A DNA stretch of 64,000 nucleotides from Meiothermus sp. (GCF_026004055.1 NZ_BPIJ01000002.1:373803-437802); one strand, 5' to 3'. Shown: positions 8,277 through 17,464, counted from the stretch's first letter. Translations and numbers: made by a program. The notes: generated by a model from the letters alone, not told the origin.

Positions 8277-10697
8277 TTAGTCCTGGGGCGCAATCACAAA
8301 CGCCGAGGCAATCTCGTCTTTCTCGCTCAGGTTCATCACCTTGACGCCACTCGTAGCCCGCCCATACTGCGCAATGCTATCAACCTTGGTGCGGATGGCA
8401 ATGCCCCGGCGCGAAAGCACCAGCAGGTCTTCGTTACCCTGTACGCGCATAAGGGCAGCCAGTTGTCCTACTTTTTCGTTGGTGTTGAAGGTGATCACAC
8501 CCATTCCACCCCGGCCCTGCAGGGGGTATTCGGAGACCGGGGTGCGCTTGCCGTAGCCGTGGGTTCCTACCGCCAGCACCTCGCCCTCCTCGCCTTTGGG
8601 CAGGATCACCAGCGAAACCACCCGGTCTTCTCGGCCTTCCTTGAAGCGAATTCCGGTTACGCCCTGGCTGGCTCGACCGGTAGCCCGCACATCCGAGAGC
8701 TCAAAGCGAATGGCCTGACCGCTTTGGGTAGCAAGCATTACCTGGTCGCCCTCCTGGGCAATGGCCACCCCTACCAAAGCGTCGTTCTCCACCAGATTGA
8801 TGGCGATGAGGCCGGCGCTGCTGAGGTTCTGGTACTCCTTGATCTCGGTTTTCTTGATCAGCCCGTTCTTGGTAGCGAATACAAAATAGCCCTCTTGGGT
8901 CAGGTCGCGCACGTTCAGAAGCGCGGCCACCTCCTCGCCTTCCTGCAAGGGCAACAGGCTGACCACATGGGTACCCCGGGCCTGGCGGCTGGCCTCGGGT
9001 AGCTCGTGGACTTTTTCGCCGTAGACCCGGCCCCGGTTGGTAAAGAGCAGCAGGGTGTCGTGCATCGAGGCCACAAACACCGAGATGGCCTCGTCTTCTT
9101 CCTTGGTTTTGCCGGCCTGGGCCCCCATGCCGCCGCGCCCCTGGGCCCGGTAGGCCTCGAGCGGGGTGCGCTTCAAAAAACCCTGGCTGGTCAGGGTGAT
9201 GACCATTTCTTCGTCTTCAATCAGGTCTTCGATGCTAAAGCCTTCCTCGAACTCGGTAATCTGGGTGCGGCGCTGGTCGCCGTACTTTTTCTTGATCTCC
9301 AGTAGCTCATTTTTGACCACCCGCCACAATCTTTTTTCATCGCCCAGAATGGACTCGAGGCGGCCAATTTCTTCCATTAGTTCGCGGTACTCCTCTTGCA
9401 GCTTGTCGCGCTCCAAACCTACCAACCGTTGCAAGCGCATGTCCAGGATGGCCTGGGCCTGAATCTCGGTCAGGCTGAAGCGGCTCATCAGCCCGGTGCG
9501 GGCCTCGGTGGCGTCCTGCGAGGCCCGGATCAGGGCGATCACCTCGTCAATATGGTCGAGGGCAATCAGAAGCCCTTCCAAAATGTGGGCGCGTTCTTTG
9601 GCCTTGCGCAGCTCGTACTCGGTGCGCCTGCGTACTACCAAGCCCCGGTGCTCGAGGTAGTAACGCATCATCTCCAGCAAGGTAAGCACCCTGGGCTCGC
9701 CTTTTACAATGGCCAGCAGGTTTACGGTGAAGCTGGTTTGCAGGCGGGTGTGCTTGTACAGCTTGTTGAGCACAACTTGGGGGTTGCTGCCCCGCTTGAG
9801 CTCTACGGCAATACGCAAACCCTGCCGGTCGGACTCATCGCGCAAGGCCGCAATTTCCTCTATCACCTTATTGCGCACCAGGCTGGCTATCTGGGCAATC
9901 AGGTCGGCCTTATTCACCTGGTAGGGAATCTCGGTAAAGACCAGCATGGCCCGCCCGTTTTTCTCCTCGTTGCGCGCCCTGGCCCGTACCTTGAGGCTAC
10001 CGCGCCCGCTGGCATAGGCTTCCTTAATGCCCCGGCGCGATAATTTGGCTCCGGTGGGGAAGTCGGGGCCGGGCAGCACCTTCATAACCTCGTCCAGCGA
10101 GACCTCGGGGTTGTCGATCATCAGCACCAGCGCGTCTACTACCTCGCTTAAGTTGTGGGGCGGCAGGCTCGTGGCCATACCCACAGCAATCCCGGCAGAG
10201 CCGTTGACCAGCAGGTTGGGCAGGGCCGCCGGCAGTACCTCGGGCTGCTCCTGGGTGCCGTCGTAGTTGGGCATGAAGGGCACCGTTTCTTTGTCGAGGT
10301 CTTGTAGGAGCTCTAAGCCCATGTTCGAGAGCCGGGCCTCGGTGTAGCGTTGGGCCGCGGGGGGGTCGCCGTCGAGCGAGCCAAAGTTGCCCTGGCCGTC
10401 AATCAGGGGGTAGCGGAGGTTCCAGGGCTGGGCCAGTCGCACCAAAGTGTCGTAGATGGCCGCATCGCCGTGGGGGTGAAACTTACCCATCACCTCCCCC
10501 ACAATTTTGGCGCACTTCACATGCTTACGGTTGGGCAAAACCCCGTCCTGGTAAGCGCCATACAGGATACGCCGCTGCACCGGCTTGAGGCCGTCACGCA
10601 CATCGGGCAGGGCCCGGTCTACGATGACCGACATGGCGTAGTTGATGAAGCTTTGCTTGACTTCGTCGGTGATTTCAATCGGCAGGACTTGGGACAT
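8277..10697 (-). CDS. gyrA: DNA gyrase subunit A
   Basis: The breakage-reunion subunit of gyrase, which introduces negative supercoils with GyrB (encoded at 55763-57694). 806 residues. The catalytic tyrosine is Y118 in [11 protein letters not shown]. The quinolone-determining stretch reads [12 protein letters not shown] (76-85 region), so the E. coli Ser83 position is Ala while the Asp87 position is kept. The C-terminal pinwheel carries a GyrA-box-like AQGRGGMGA, supporting gyrase rather than topoisomerase IV. The ATG has an AGGAGAT ribosome site. A consensus promoter and a hairpin followed by a T-run lie in the leader (separate entries). Repeat nests sit just downstream of its 3' end. Confidence 0.97.
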   Translation of the reverse strand: MSQVLPIEITDEVKQSFINYAMSVIVDRALPDVRDGLKPVQRRILYGAYQDGVLPNRKHVKCAKIVGEVMGKFHPHGDAAIYDTLVRLAQPWNLRYPLIDGQGNFGSLDGDPPAAQRYTEARLSNMGLELLQDLDKETVPFMPNYDGTQEQPEVLPAALPNLLVNGSAGIAVGMATSLPPHNLSEVVDALVLMIDNPEVSLDEVMKVLPGPDFPTGAKLSRRGIKEAYASGRGSLKVRARARNEEKNGRAMLVFTEIPYQVNKADLIAQIASLVRNKVIEEIAALRDESDRQGLRIAVELKRGSNPQVVLNKLYKHTRLQTSFTVNLLAIVKGEPRVLTLLEMMRYYLEHRGLVVRRRTEYELRKAKERAHILEGLLIALDHIDEVIALIRASQDATEARTGLMSRFSLTEIQAQAILDMRLQRLVGLERDKLQEEYRELMEEIGRLESILGDEKRLWRVVKNELLEIKKKYGDQRRTQITEFEEGFSIEDLIEDEEMVITLTSQGFLKRTPLEAYRAQGRGGMGAQAGKTKEEDEAISVFVASMHDTLLLFTNRGRVYGEKVHELPEASRQARGTHVVSLLPLQEGEEVAALLNVRDLTQEGYFVFATKNGLIKKTEIKEYQNLSSAGLIAINLVENDALVGVAIAQEGDQVMLATQSGQAIRFELSDVRATGRASQGVTGIRFKEGREDRVVSLVILPKGEEGEVLAVGTHGYGKRTPVSEYPLQGRGGMGVITFNTNEKVGQLAALMRVQGNEDLLVLSRRGIAIRTKVDSIAQYGRATSGVKVMNLSEKDEIASAFVIAPQD

Positions 10698-10724
10698 TCA
10701 ATATCTCCTGTTTCGTTTTCGGCA

Positions 10725-10750
10725 CAAAAAAAGCGCTGTGGATGCGCTTT
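10725..10750 (-). terminator. Hairpin plus T-run in the gyrA leader (possible attenuator)
   Basis: On the minus strand AAAGCGC (10750-10744), loop ATCCACA and GCGCTTT (10736-10730) are followed by more T residues to 10725. It lies about 8 nt downstream of the predicted gyrA transcription start and about 30 nt before the ATG. This is intrinsic-terminator geometry inside the leader. Function is inferred. Confidence 0.5.
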
Positions 10751-10764
10751 ATATCCAACGTTTG

Positions 10765-10793
10765 ATTATACCTTATCGGGTCTTTTATGTCAA
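10765..10793 (-). promoter_or_regulatory. Consensus sigma-A promoter of gyrA
   Basis: On the minus strand TTGACA (10793-10788), 17 bp, TATAAT (10770-10765): both hexamers are perfect. Expected start is near 10758, giving a leader of about 60 nt. Confidence 0.85.
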
Positions 10794-10978
10794 AAACATA
10801 ATCGCCAATTCCTCCGCGCCGCAGAGGTGTTCTTACGGCTGCTTTGCGCTCCGGATCCAGGTCAGGTAGCAGGGTTAGCCTGGGTTTTTCGATAGGGTAG
10901 TAGGTCTTTTGTCTCGTGACGAGCATTCACAGGGCACCAAGGCATCTAACCCCCTCACCCCCTAACTGGCCAAAAACC

Positions 10979-12151
10979 TTACCACAAAGCCATCGGGCTA
11001 AAATCGGCGCCCAGCACCTGGCGGGGGTTGGCGGCGATCCATTGCAGCGCGGCAGCGTAGACGTTGCGGAAGTCGGTTTGGTATTTAAGCGCGTTTAGCT
11101 CGAGGTCTTCCAGGTCGGGCTCGCTACCAAACAATCCGCCCTTCACACCCCCTCCGAGCACAAACATGAGCCCACCCTCGCCGTGGTCGGTGCCAAAGGA
11201 GGCGTTCTCGGCCACCTGCCGCCCAAACTCGCTGAAGACCAGGATCATCACGTCCTTATCCCGTCCAATGGCCTTCATATCGGCGCGGAAGGCGGCGGTG
11301 GCCTGGGCCACATACCCCAGAAGCTCGGCCTGACGCGGGGGCTGCCCGGCGTGGGTGTCCCAGCCGCCCAGGGTGGTGTAGTAAACGCTGCTGCCCAGGT
11401 TGCCTGCAATCATGCGCGCAATATCGCCCATGCTTCGGCCAAAGGCATTGTCGGGGTACTGGGCGCGGTTCCTGACCTCGCGCAGTTGCCCGATTCTGTC
11501 CAGGGCTCCGCGCAGCGACAGCATCGCCTTGCGAACCTCTTCGGCCGTGCCACTGCGGGCTCGGCGGGCCTCTTTGTTGAACTCCTCCTCAAACTGCCGG
11601 GGCAGCCGAATACTGAAGGCATCAATGCTGCTGATGGCAGGGGCGCTGCGCCGTTCCCCCATCAGGGCCTGGGGGGTGGCTCCGCCCAGGAAGGTGTCGC
11701 AGAAGGGGTCGTCTTGCAGGTCGCCCCAGCGGCCCAGCCAGCCGGTTTCCTGACGGCGGGTGGGGTCGGCGGTGTGCCAGATGGAGGTGGAGATGAAGTG
11801 GCTGCGGTTGGGGTTGGGGTAGCCCACCTGGGGAATAATGGCCAGTTCGCCGTTGTTCCACATCGGCATTAGGGGCCTTAGCTCGGGGTGAAAACCCAGT
11901 TTTTGCCCATTGGCGCCCAAGTCCAGCACTTCTTCTCGTTTGATGGCGATGTTGGGGCGCAAACGATAGTACAGTTCGTTGCGGTAGGGAACCAGGGTAT
12001 TGAGCTGGTCGTTGCCACCGAACAGGTTGACCACCACCAGGATTTTGTCCCTGGACTGCGCTGCCAGGGCGGTTTTGGAGAGCAGCGAGGGAGCGCCCTG
12101 CCCCAGGGCCAGGGTCAAGAGGGATTTTTGGATGAAGTCGCGTCGGTTCAT
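10979..12151 (-). CDS. DUF1501 family secreted protein with Tat signal
   Basis: 390 residues. The N-terminus MNRRDFIQKSLLTLALGQGAP is a twin-arginine signal (NRRDFIQKS), so the protein is exported folded. The remainder matches DUF1501, a group distantly related to sulfatases and alkaline phosphatases: VVNLFGGNDQLNTLVP near the start, GGWDTH in the middle, and FSEFGRQVAENASFGTDHGEGG toward the end, with Asp/His that could bind metal. The enzymatic role of the family is not established. It follows the DUF1800 gene by 15 nt; the two families are commonly paired, so a joint extracytoplasmic function is likely. Confidence 0.85.
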   Translation of the reverse strand: MNRRDFIQKSLLTLALGQGAPSLLSKTALAAQSRDKILVVVNLFGGNDQLNTLVPYRNELYYRLRPNIAIKREEVLDLGANGQKLGFHPELRPLMPMWNNGELAIIPQVGYPNPNRSHFISTSIWHTADPTRRQETGWLGRWGDLQDDPFCDTFLGGATPQALMGERRSAPAISSIDAFSIRLPRQFEEEFNKEARRARSGTAEEVRKAMLSLRGALDRIGQLREVRNRAQYPDNAFGRSMGDIARMIAGNLGSSVYYTTLGGWDTHAGQPPRQAELLGYVAQATAAFRADMKAIGRDKDVMILVFSEFGRQVAENASFGTDHGEGGLMFVLGGGVKGGLFGSEPDLEDLELNALKYQTDFRNVYAAALQWIAANPRQVLGADFSPMALW

Positions 12152-12166
12152 GAAAACCTCGTCCCG

Positions 12167-13366
12167 CTAGAGTAGCTGAGCCTCCGGTTTGACCAGCGAC
12201 AAAGCACCGCTGGCGTTGTCCATAAAGACCTCGAGGTCGAGGCGGCGCTCCCGGCCTGCGAAGCCCGCCAACACGTTGAGCCGGTTCAGAAAAGGTGACT
12301 CGGCCAGCCAGGCCATGCCCCCGTCCCAGCCGGCAACGTTAGGGGGGTCGAAGGGAATCTGCCCCATGGCGGCCAGGGCCTGATAAAGCCCCCGTCCGGG
12401 CCGTCCCTCAAAATCCACTTGGTTTACCCCGGCGGCGTACCACAGCCCCACCAGGTACTCCAGGGGACTTTTGATGAGGGCGTTGCGGTACTGCGGGCTG
12501 TAAAACTCGTCGCGGGTAAAGAGCCAGCGCAACAATTCGCGGGTTCCGCCACTGCGGAAAACCCGTGCGGCTTCCTGCACCAGCGGCTCCGGCGGGTCGG
12601 GGCACAGATAAAACTTCAGCAGCTTGCGCCCCACAAACTCGTAGGTCTGGGGATGGGCAATCAGAATCTCCAGCACCTCGTCGCCGGTTTGGATGCGCCG
12701 GCCCAGGAAGGTTTTTTCGCTCGGGTCGTGCCAGTTGCGGTTGAAGACGAACTCGAAGGCCACATTGGCGCTGGCCTCGCGGGGCCGCTGTCCGCCGGAC
12801 AAGCGCACCGTCCAGCCGGTAAAGGCTCGGGCCGCTTCCAGAATGTCCTGTTCGGTGTAGTGGCCGGGGCCAACGGTGTAGAGCTCCAAAAGCTCCCGCG
12901 CCCAGTTTTGGTTGGGGTGCTCCTTGCGGCTCTGGGCGTTGTTGAGGTAAAGCAGCATCACCGGGTTTTTGGCGATGGCCTTCAGGAGTTCGCCGTAGGG
13001 CCCATAGCCCAGTTGTCGGAAGGTGGCAAACTGGTTCCAGAAGTCGATGCCCTGGGCCCCCATGGTCTCGCGGAACTCCGAGGTCAGGTGGCCGTGCCAG
13101 AACAGCACCATCCGCTCGGCGGCGGGGGTGGGGGTATTGAGCCAGTGGTTGAGCCAGAGCTGGCTAATCTCGCGGTGCTGCTGGCCCCGCTCGGTGCGGG
13201 TGGCGGCGGTTTTGTAGGGGGGCGCCGGAGCTGGGTCTTGTAGCAGTGAGTCCACTGCCGCTTCCAGGCCCATCTCCACCAGCTTCTGGGCCTCCTCCTT
13301 CCGCCCTCTGGCGGCAGCGCGGCGCAGCAGGTGGGTGGCTTGGGAATAGGTCAGCGCTCGAGCCAT
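12167..13366 (-). CDS. DUF1800 family protein
   Basis: 399 residues. It matches DUF1800: N-terminal YSQATHLLRRAAARG, the central WLNHWLNTP, then RMVLFWHGHLTSEF, NQNWARELLELYTVG, and FTGWTVRLSGG and FDPPNVAGWDGG later. No signal peptide is evident although its partner has a Tat signal. Start ATG 13366 has a strong AAGGAGTGAG ribosome site. It is the first gene of a two-gene operon with DUF1501. The biochemical role is unknown for the family; association with extracellular polymer handling has been suggested for DUF1501/DUF1800 pairs but cannot be judged here. Confidence 0.83.
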   Translation of the reverse strand: MARALTYSQATHLLRRAAARGRKEEAQKLVEMGLEAAVDSLLQDPAPAPPYKTAATRTERGQQHREISQLWLNHWLNTPTPAAERMVLFWHGHLTSEFRETMGAQGIDFWNQFATFRQLGYGPYGELLKAIAKNPVMLLYLNNAQSRKEHPNQNWARELLELYTVGPGHYTEQDILEAARAFTGWTVRLSGGQRPREASANVAFEFVFNRNWHDPSEKTFLGRRIQTGDEVLEILIAHPQTYEFVGRKLLKFYLCPDPPEPLVQEAARVFRSGGTRELLRWLFTRDEFYSPQYRNALIKSPLEYLVGLWYAAGVNQVDFEGRPGRGLYQALAAMGQIPFDPPNVAGWDGGMAWLAESPFLNRLNVLAGFAGRERRLDLEVFMDNASGALSLVKPEAQLL

Positions 13367-13489
13367 CTCTCACTCCTTCTGGATATGAACATAGCCTGCC
13401 AAGCTGAACCCAGCCTTAAGGGGCCAGGTTCTGAGGGTGCTTTGCCCATCCGCTGCTCCCTGACATAGAATCCCCGCAAAGGAGCTTGC

Positions 13490-14290
13490 ATGAAACCCTA
13501 CCGCATCGAACCCAACGGTTCATTTCGCCTCGAGCATTTCGACCCCGACGATACCAGCGCCATTGGCGGCAAACAGGAGGCCCTGGCCGCACTGGAAGCG
13601 CTAAATAAGCGACTGGAAGAACTGCAAGAGCTGCTTTTTGCCGAAGGCAAGCACAAGGTGCTGGTGGTGCTGCAGGCTATGGATGCCGGGGGTAAGGACG
13701 GCACCATCCGGGTGGTCTTCGACGGGGTAAACCCCAGCGGAGTGCGGGTGGCCAGCTTTGGTGTGCCCACCGAGCACGAGCTGGCCCGCGACTACCTCTG
13801 GCGGGTGCACCAACAGGTGCCGCGCAAAGGTGAGCTGGTTATCTTCAACCGCTCTCACTACGAGGACGTGCTGGTTGTGCGGGTCAAGAACCTGGTGCCC
13901 AAAGAGATCTGGCAGAAGCGCTACCACCATATCCGCGAGTTTGAGCGGATGCTGGCCGACGAGGGCACCACCATCCTCAAGTTCTTTTTGCACATCTCCA
14001 AGGACGAACAGCGCAAACGCCTGCAAGAGCGCCTGGACAACCCCAAAAAGCGCTGGAAGTTCCGCATGGGCGACCTCGAGGATCGCAAACTGTGGGATCA
14101 GTACCAGGAAGCCTTCGAGGACGCCATCCGCGAGACCAGTACCCTTTACGCCCCCTGGTACGTCATACCGGCCAACAAGAACTGGTACCGCAACTGGTTG
14201 GTGAGTAGCATCCTGGTCGAAACCTTAGAGGGCCTGCAGATGCGGTATCCAGAGCCCGAGGTGGGATTGGAAAGGCTTACCGTCGAGTGA
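13490..14290 (+). CDS. ppk2: Polyphosphate kinase 2 (class III-like polyphosphate:nucleotide phosphotransferase)
   Basis: Transfers phosphate between polyphosphate and nucleotides. 266 residues, one PPK2 domain. Walker A-like AMDAGGKDGTIR (D65, K69), Walker B region ELVIFNRSHYEDV, lid arginines in DNPKKRWKFRMGDLEDRKLWD, and the C-terminal STLYAPWYVIPANKNWYRNW are all present. The sequence is very close, from memory, to the Meiothermus ruber class III enzyme that phosphorylates both AMP and ADP from polyphosphate; that specificity is therefore inferred. Single gene; ribosome site AAGGAG 5 nt before the ATG, with TAGAAT upstream. A family E repeat follows at 14351. Confidence 0.93.
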   Translation: MKPYRIEPNGSFRLEHFDPDDTSAIGGKQEALAALEALNKRLEELQELLFAEGKHKVLVVLQAMDAGGKDGTIRVVFDGVNPSGVRVASFGVPTEHELARDYLWRVHQQVPRKGELVIFNRSHYEDVLVVRVKNLVPKEIWQKRYHHIREFERMLADEGTTILKFFLHISKDEQRKRLQERLDNPKKRWKFRMGDLEDRKLWDQYQEAFEDAIRETSTLYAPWYVIPANKNWYRNWLVSSILVETLEGLQMRYPEPEVGLERLTVE

Positions 14291-14350
14291 CGAAAGTTGG
14301 TTTTCACCAAGCGCTGTCTCGAAGTAGAGCCGTAACAGGATCCACAAGTT

Positions 14351-14546
14351 ATACCGGATTCAAAAAGATACTCTTCAAAACCAAAAACCCAGAGGCTATC
14401 TTTTTGAATCCTAGAGCACACCCCTCCCTGACGGTCGGCGAAAAAAACGTCTCCCTTCCAAGGGGCGGTATCGCCCTCCGCTACGCGGATAACTTCGGTC
14501 GGGGTAGTTCGCCACCATTCGGTGACGAACTACCCGAATCTGGTAT
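14351..14546 (+). repeat. MITE-like repeat family E, copy 1
   Basis: 196 bp with inverted ends ATACCGGATTC (14351-14361) and GAATCTGGTAT (14536-14546), one mismatch. A subterminal inverted repeat (GGATTCAAAAAGATA against TATCTTTTTGAATCC) follows the left end. A second lies near the right end, around TCGGGTAGTTCG and CGAACTACCCGA. Nearly identical to 38438-38633 (inverted) and 62305-62501. Its last base is the first of the complement of the TAA stop of the next gene (14546-14548). Confidence 0.9.
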
Positions 14547-16840
14547 TACGCCCGCACCATCACCTTGGCTTCGGAGATGGTCGTACCCCGATTGGAGGCC
14601 AGCAGGTCAAGCTCGAGGCTCTCGACCTCGGGCAGTTCTTCGACCAGCCTCGAGACCCGTAGCAGAATATCCTGCAGGCTTTCCAAATGGGCTTTTCCGG
14701 CAAGGGGCTCGAGCATTTCCAACGCTTCTCTATCGGTGAGGGGCGCTATGCGAATGCCCAGCGGCTGCTCGCCCAACGGCAGTCCGGTGAGGGCCAGCGT
14801 CAACACCGCGCCAAACAGCGGGTCGCTCCTGACCCGCAGGGCCAGGGCAATACCCTCACCACTGCCGATTTTCAGGCCAAAATAGCCCAGCAGTTGCTCG
14901 GTCTGGGCTGGGCTCAAAAGGCCCCTGGCGCTTCCTACCAAAGCACGGGCCGGGTCTTCTTGTACCCCGTGGTCGGGAATCTCTCCCGGTGGGGTCTTGC
15001 GCCACTGGGCATAGGCGTAGGCGGCAGCCAGCGCCCGCCCGGCCGACTCGGGGAAGCGGTACGAGGGCACCTGCTCCGCACCCAGCCGTACACGGGGCCG
15101 CCCAGCGGTCATGAGACAGGTCAGAACGGGGATGTTCACCCCTTTGGTTCTGGCCTCGTTCAAAGCGGTGCGAAGAGCCCCGGTGACCTCTTCCAGGGTG
15201 GCATAGCCCAGGGGCACAAACAAGGCAATAGCCGCATCGTAGCCACCGGCCAGCAGTTCCCGGGCCGCCTGTAGGTAATCTTCGGCAGAGGCCCTCGAGC
15301 CCAGGTCGCGCACCTCGCCGGTAAGCCCCTCGGCCTCGAGGGCCTCCTTGGCCAGGTAGGCCGGCCCCGAGGCGTTGCTCAGAAGGATCACCCGGGGGCC
15401 TTCCGGCAAGGGCTGGTGGGCCAGCATGGCCGCAATATCGAACATCTCCTCCAGGTTCTCGGCCCGCACCACCCCGGTTTGTTTGAACAAGGCCTCCACC
15501 ACCGGGTCGCGCCCTGGTCGCACAGCCAGGATGGGCTTTTTACGCCCCACCCGCTTGGCCAGCCGGGCAAAGCGCCTCGGGTTGCCAAACGACTCCACAT
15601 ACAAAAGAATCAGGCCGGTTTCGGGGTCTTCCTCCCAGTACTGGATCAGGTCGTTGGAAGAGATATCCACCTTGGCCCCCAGCGACACGAAATTGGAAAA
15701 CCCCAGGCCCATCTCGCGGGCATATTCCAGCACCGCCAGCCCCACCGCGCCGCTCTGGCTGGACATGGAAATGCGGCCTCTGAGCGGTAGCCGGGAGGCC
15801 AGGCCTGCACAAAGCTGTACGTCCGGGCTGGTGCTCATCAGGGCCAGCGAGCCCGGCCCCAAAAGCCGCATCCCGTAGTGGCGGCAGGTCTGCACCAGGG
15901 TCTTGATCTGGGCTGGCTCCATGTCGGTGGTCACCACCATCAAGGCCCGTACCCCCCGCTGCCCGCAGGCCTCGGCCGCTTCCTGCACGTTGTCACGTGG
16001 GGTGGTGATGATGGCCAGGTCAATCGGGCCCGGTACCGCCTTGACCGAGGTATAGGCCAACATCGAACCCACCACCGGCACCTCGCCTGCGGCTAGAGTG
16101 GCAGCGGTGTTGACCGGATAGACCGGGCCTTGAAAGCGGTTCAGCACCAGGTGCTCCAGCACCTGATAGCCCACGCTGCTCGGGTCGCGGGAGGCCCCCA
16201 CCACGGCCACCCCCTTCGGGCGTAAGACCGGCATCAGCGAGGCCACCGTGGCCACCCGCTCGCGCAGTTCGAACTTGGCGATCATTTCCGGGTTGGGTTC
16301 TATTTCGAAGCTGACCTCAACCTCGCCCGATTCATTGTGCGCCTCAACCTTGAAGCCGCTGGCTTTGAACACATCCAGCATCTGTTTGTTCTCGGCCAGG
16401 GTGAACGCATGGAAACGCCGGATACCTCGCTGCACCCCAATCAGGGCCAGCCGCTCGAGCAAGAGCGAGCCCAGGCCCTTCCCCTGATACCAGTCATCCA
16501 CCAGAAAAGCTACCTCGGCCGAGGTTGAACCCGGCCCTTCCTGCACATACTCGCCGGTAGCGATGATGCGCTCGGGGTCGCCTGTAAGCACCACCAGCGT
16601 GACCTTGTCTTCGCCTTCGGGTTTTTTGAGCAGCAGATCGGCAGCGGTCTCGGGCCGCACTTCGGAGAAAAACCGGAAGGTGCGAGCCTGCGGCGAGAGC
16701 CGCTCCAGGAATTCCACAAACAAAGGCCGGTCTTCGGGACGGGCGGGCCTTAAGGTAGCGGTGCGGCCATCCTTGAGCAGGATGGGGCCGGACTCGAGGG
16801 CGTACTGCGGTGTAGGGGGTGGAATGTAGCGCTGGGGCAT
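14546..16840 (-). CDS. GNAT acetyltransferase fused to ADP-forming acyl-CoA-synthetase-like domains (Pat-like)
   Basis: 764 residues. The N-terminal GNAT domain (about 20-195) has the acetyl-CoA pyrophosphate loop DDWYQGKGLGSLLLERL (Q119-G124). A CoA-binding Rossmann domain follows from about 210 (PKGVAVVGASRDPSSVGYQVLEHL). Succinyl-CoA-ligase-like domains come next (SQSGAVGLAVLEYA, VSLGAKVDISSNDLIQYW, RPGRDPV). The C-terminal ATP-grasp region is reduced: after LLGYFGLKIGSGEGIALALRV it passes directly to FGAVLTLALTGLP and IRIAPLTDREALEML. By analogy with PatZ/PatA the protein may acetylate lysines, for example of acetyl-CoA synthetase. Family E repeat 1 abuts its stop codon. Confidence 0.83.
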   Translation of the reverse strand: MPQRYIPPPTPQYALESGPILLKDGRTATLRPARPEDRPLFVEFLERLSPQARTFRFFSEVRPETAADLLLKKPEGEDKVTLVVLTGDPERIIATGEYVQEGPGSTSAEVAFLVDDWYQGKGLGSLLLERLALIGVQRGIRRFHAFTLAENKQMLDVFKASGFKVEAHNESGEVEVSFEIEPNPEMIAKFELRERVATVASLMPVLRPKGVAVVGASRDPSSVGYQVLEHLVLNRFQGPVYPVNTAATLAAGEVPVVGSMLAYTSVKAVPGPIDLAIITTPRDNVQEAAEACGQRGVRALMVVTTDMEPAQIKTLVQTCRHYGMRLLGPGSLALMSTSPDVQLCAGLASRLPLRGRISMSSQSGAVGLAVLEYAREMGLGFSNFVSLGAKVDISSNDLIQYWEEDPETGLILLYVESFGNPRRFARLAKRVGRKKPILAVRPGRDPVVEALFKQTGVVRAENLEEMFDIAAMLAHQPLPEGPRVILLSNASGPAYLAKEALEAEGLTGEVRDLGSRASAEDYLQAARELLAGGYDAAIALFVPLGYATLEEVTGALRTALNEARTKGVNIPVLTCLMTAGRPRVRLGAEQVPSYRFPESAGRALAAAYAYAQWRKTPPGEIPDHGVQEDPARALVGSARGLLSPAQTEQLLGYFGLKIGSGEGIALALRVRSDPLFGAVLTLALTGLPLGEQPLGIRIAPLTDREALEMLEPLAGKAHLESLQDILLRVSRLVEELPEVESLELDLLASNRGTTISEAKVMVRA

Positions 16841-17027
16841 AGAACCGTCCTATCTAACAGGATAGCGGCATTTACATAGGAAGACCGTCCCGCAAGGGGG
16901 ATTTGTTGCCTTGTCCACACGAGGAACAGCGATGGAAAGGCCAAGGCCGGTCTGGCAAGGTGGGGTAAAGCAATCTGGGGTACCGCATCAGATGGAATCG
17001 CTTGCCGGTTCGCGATACTCTAAGGGC

Positions 17028-17420
17028 ATGCGCTTCAAAATAAAGTTCTGGCTCGAGTCCGATAGCGGAAACTTTCTGTTGGGGCCCGGCACCTTGCGTC
17101 TGCTGGTGGCGGTGGCCGAGCAAGGCAGTCTGAAAGCCGGAGCCGGGGCCATCGGACTGAGCTACCGGGCTGCTTGGGACAGGCTCAAAAAGGCCGAGGA
17201 GGGGCTGGGTTTTCCTCTTCTGGAGCGCCACTCAGGTGGAGAAGGAGGTGGGGGCAGCACCCTTACTTCAGGGGCGATGGAGCTAGTAGAGCGGTATCGG
17301 CGTTTTGTGCAGGGGGTTCAAGGTGAGCTCGAGGCCCGCTTTGCCGAGGCCTTTGCCGACTGGCCTGAAACATCCCGAGCTGCGCAAAGCGTAAAAGAAA
17401 AAAATGTCAGAAGGTCATAG
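17028..17420 (+). CDS. ModE-like winged-helix regulator without effector domain
   Basis: 130 residues, counted from ATG 17028. The segment FWLESDSGNFLLGPGTLRLL, then VAVAEQGSLKAGAGAIGLSYRAAW and LKKAEEGLGFPLLERHSGGEGGGGSTLT, is typical of the N-terminal DNA-binding domain of ModE (LysR-type helix-turn-helix). The molybdate-binding TOBE/Mop domains of full ModE are absent, so if it senses molybdate it must do so otherwise. TACTCT at 17016-17021, 6 nt before the ATG, suggests a leaderless transcript and decides this start over upstream in-frame codons at 16911 and 16992. Molybdenum-cofactor genes occur elsewhere in the window (62602-63315), a possible target class. Confidence 0.78.
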   Translation: MRFKIKFWLESDSGNFLLGPGTLRLLVAVAEQGSLKAGAGAIGLSYRAAWDRLKKAEEGLGFPLLERHSGGEGGGGSTLTSGAMELVERYRRFVQGVQGELEARFAEAFADWPETSRAAQSVKEKNVRRS

Positions 17421-17464
17421 TTTGGTGTGCAAAATGCGTTTTATTTGATTTTTCGCGCAAGATG

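Noticed and set aside
8070-9305. Long plus-strand frames antisense to gyrA
   Set aside because: Shadow frames of a GC-rich gene; they begin inside family A/C repeats and show no domain.
10675-10926. Possible 83-residue gene on the minus strand overlapping the start of gyrA
   Set aside because: It runs through the gyrA promoter, leader hairpin and start codon, and its sequence shows no conserved pattern.
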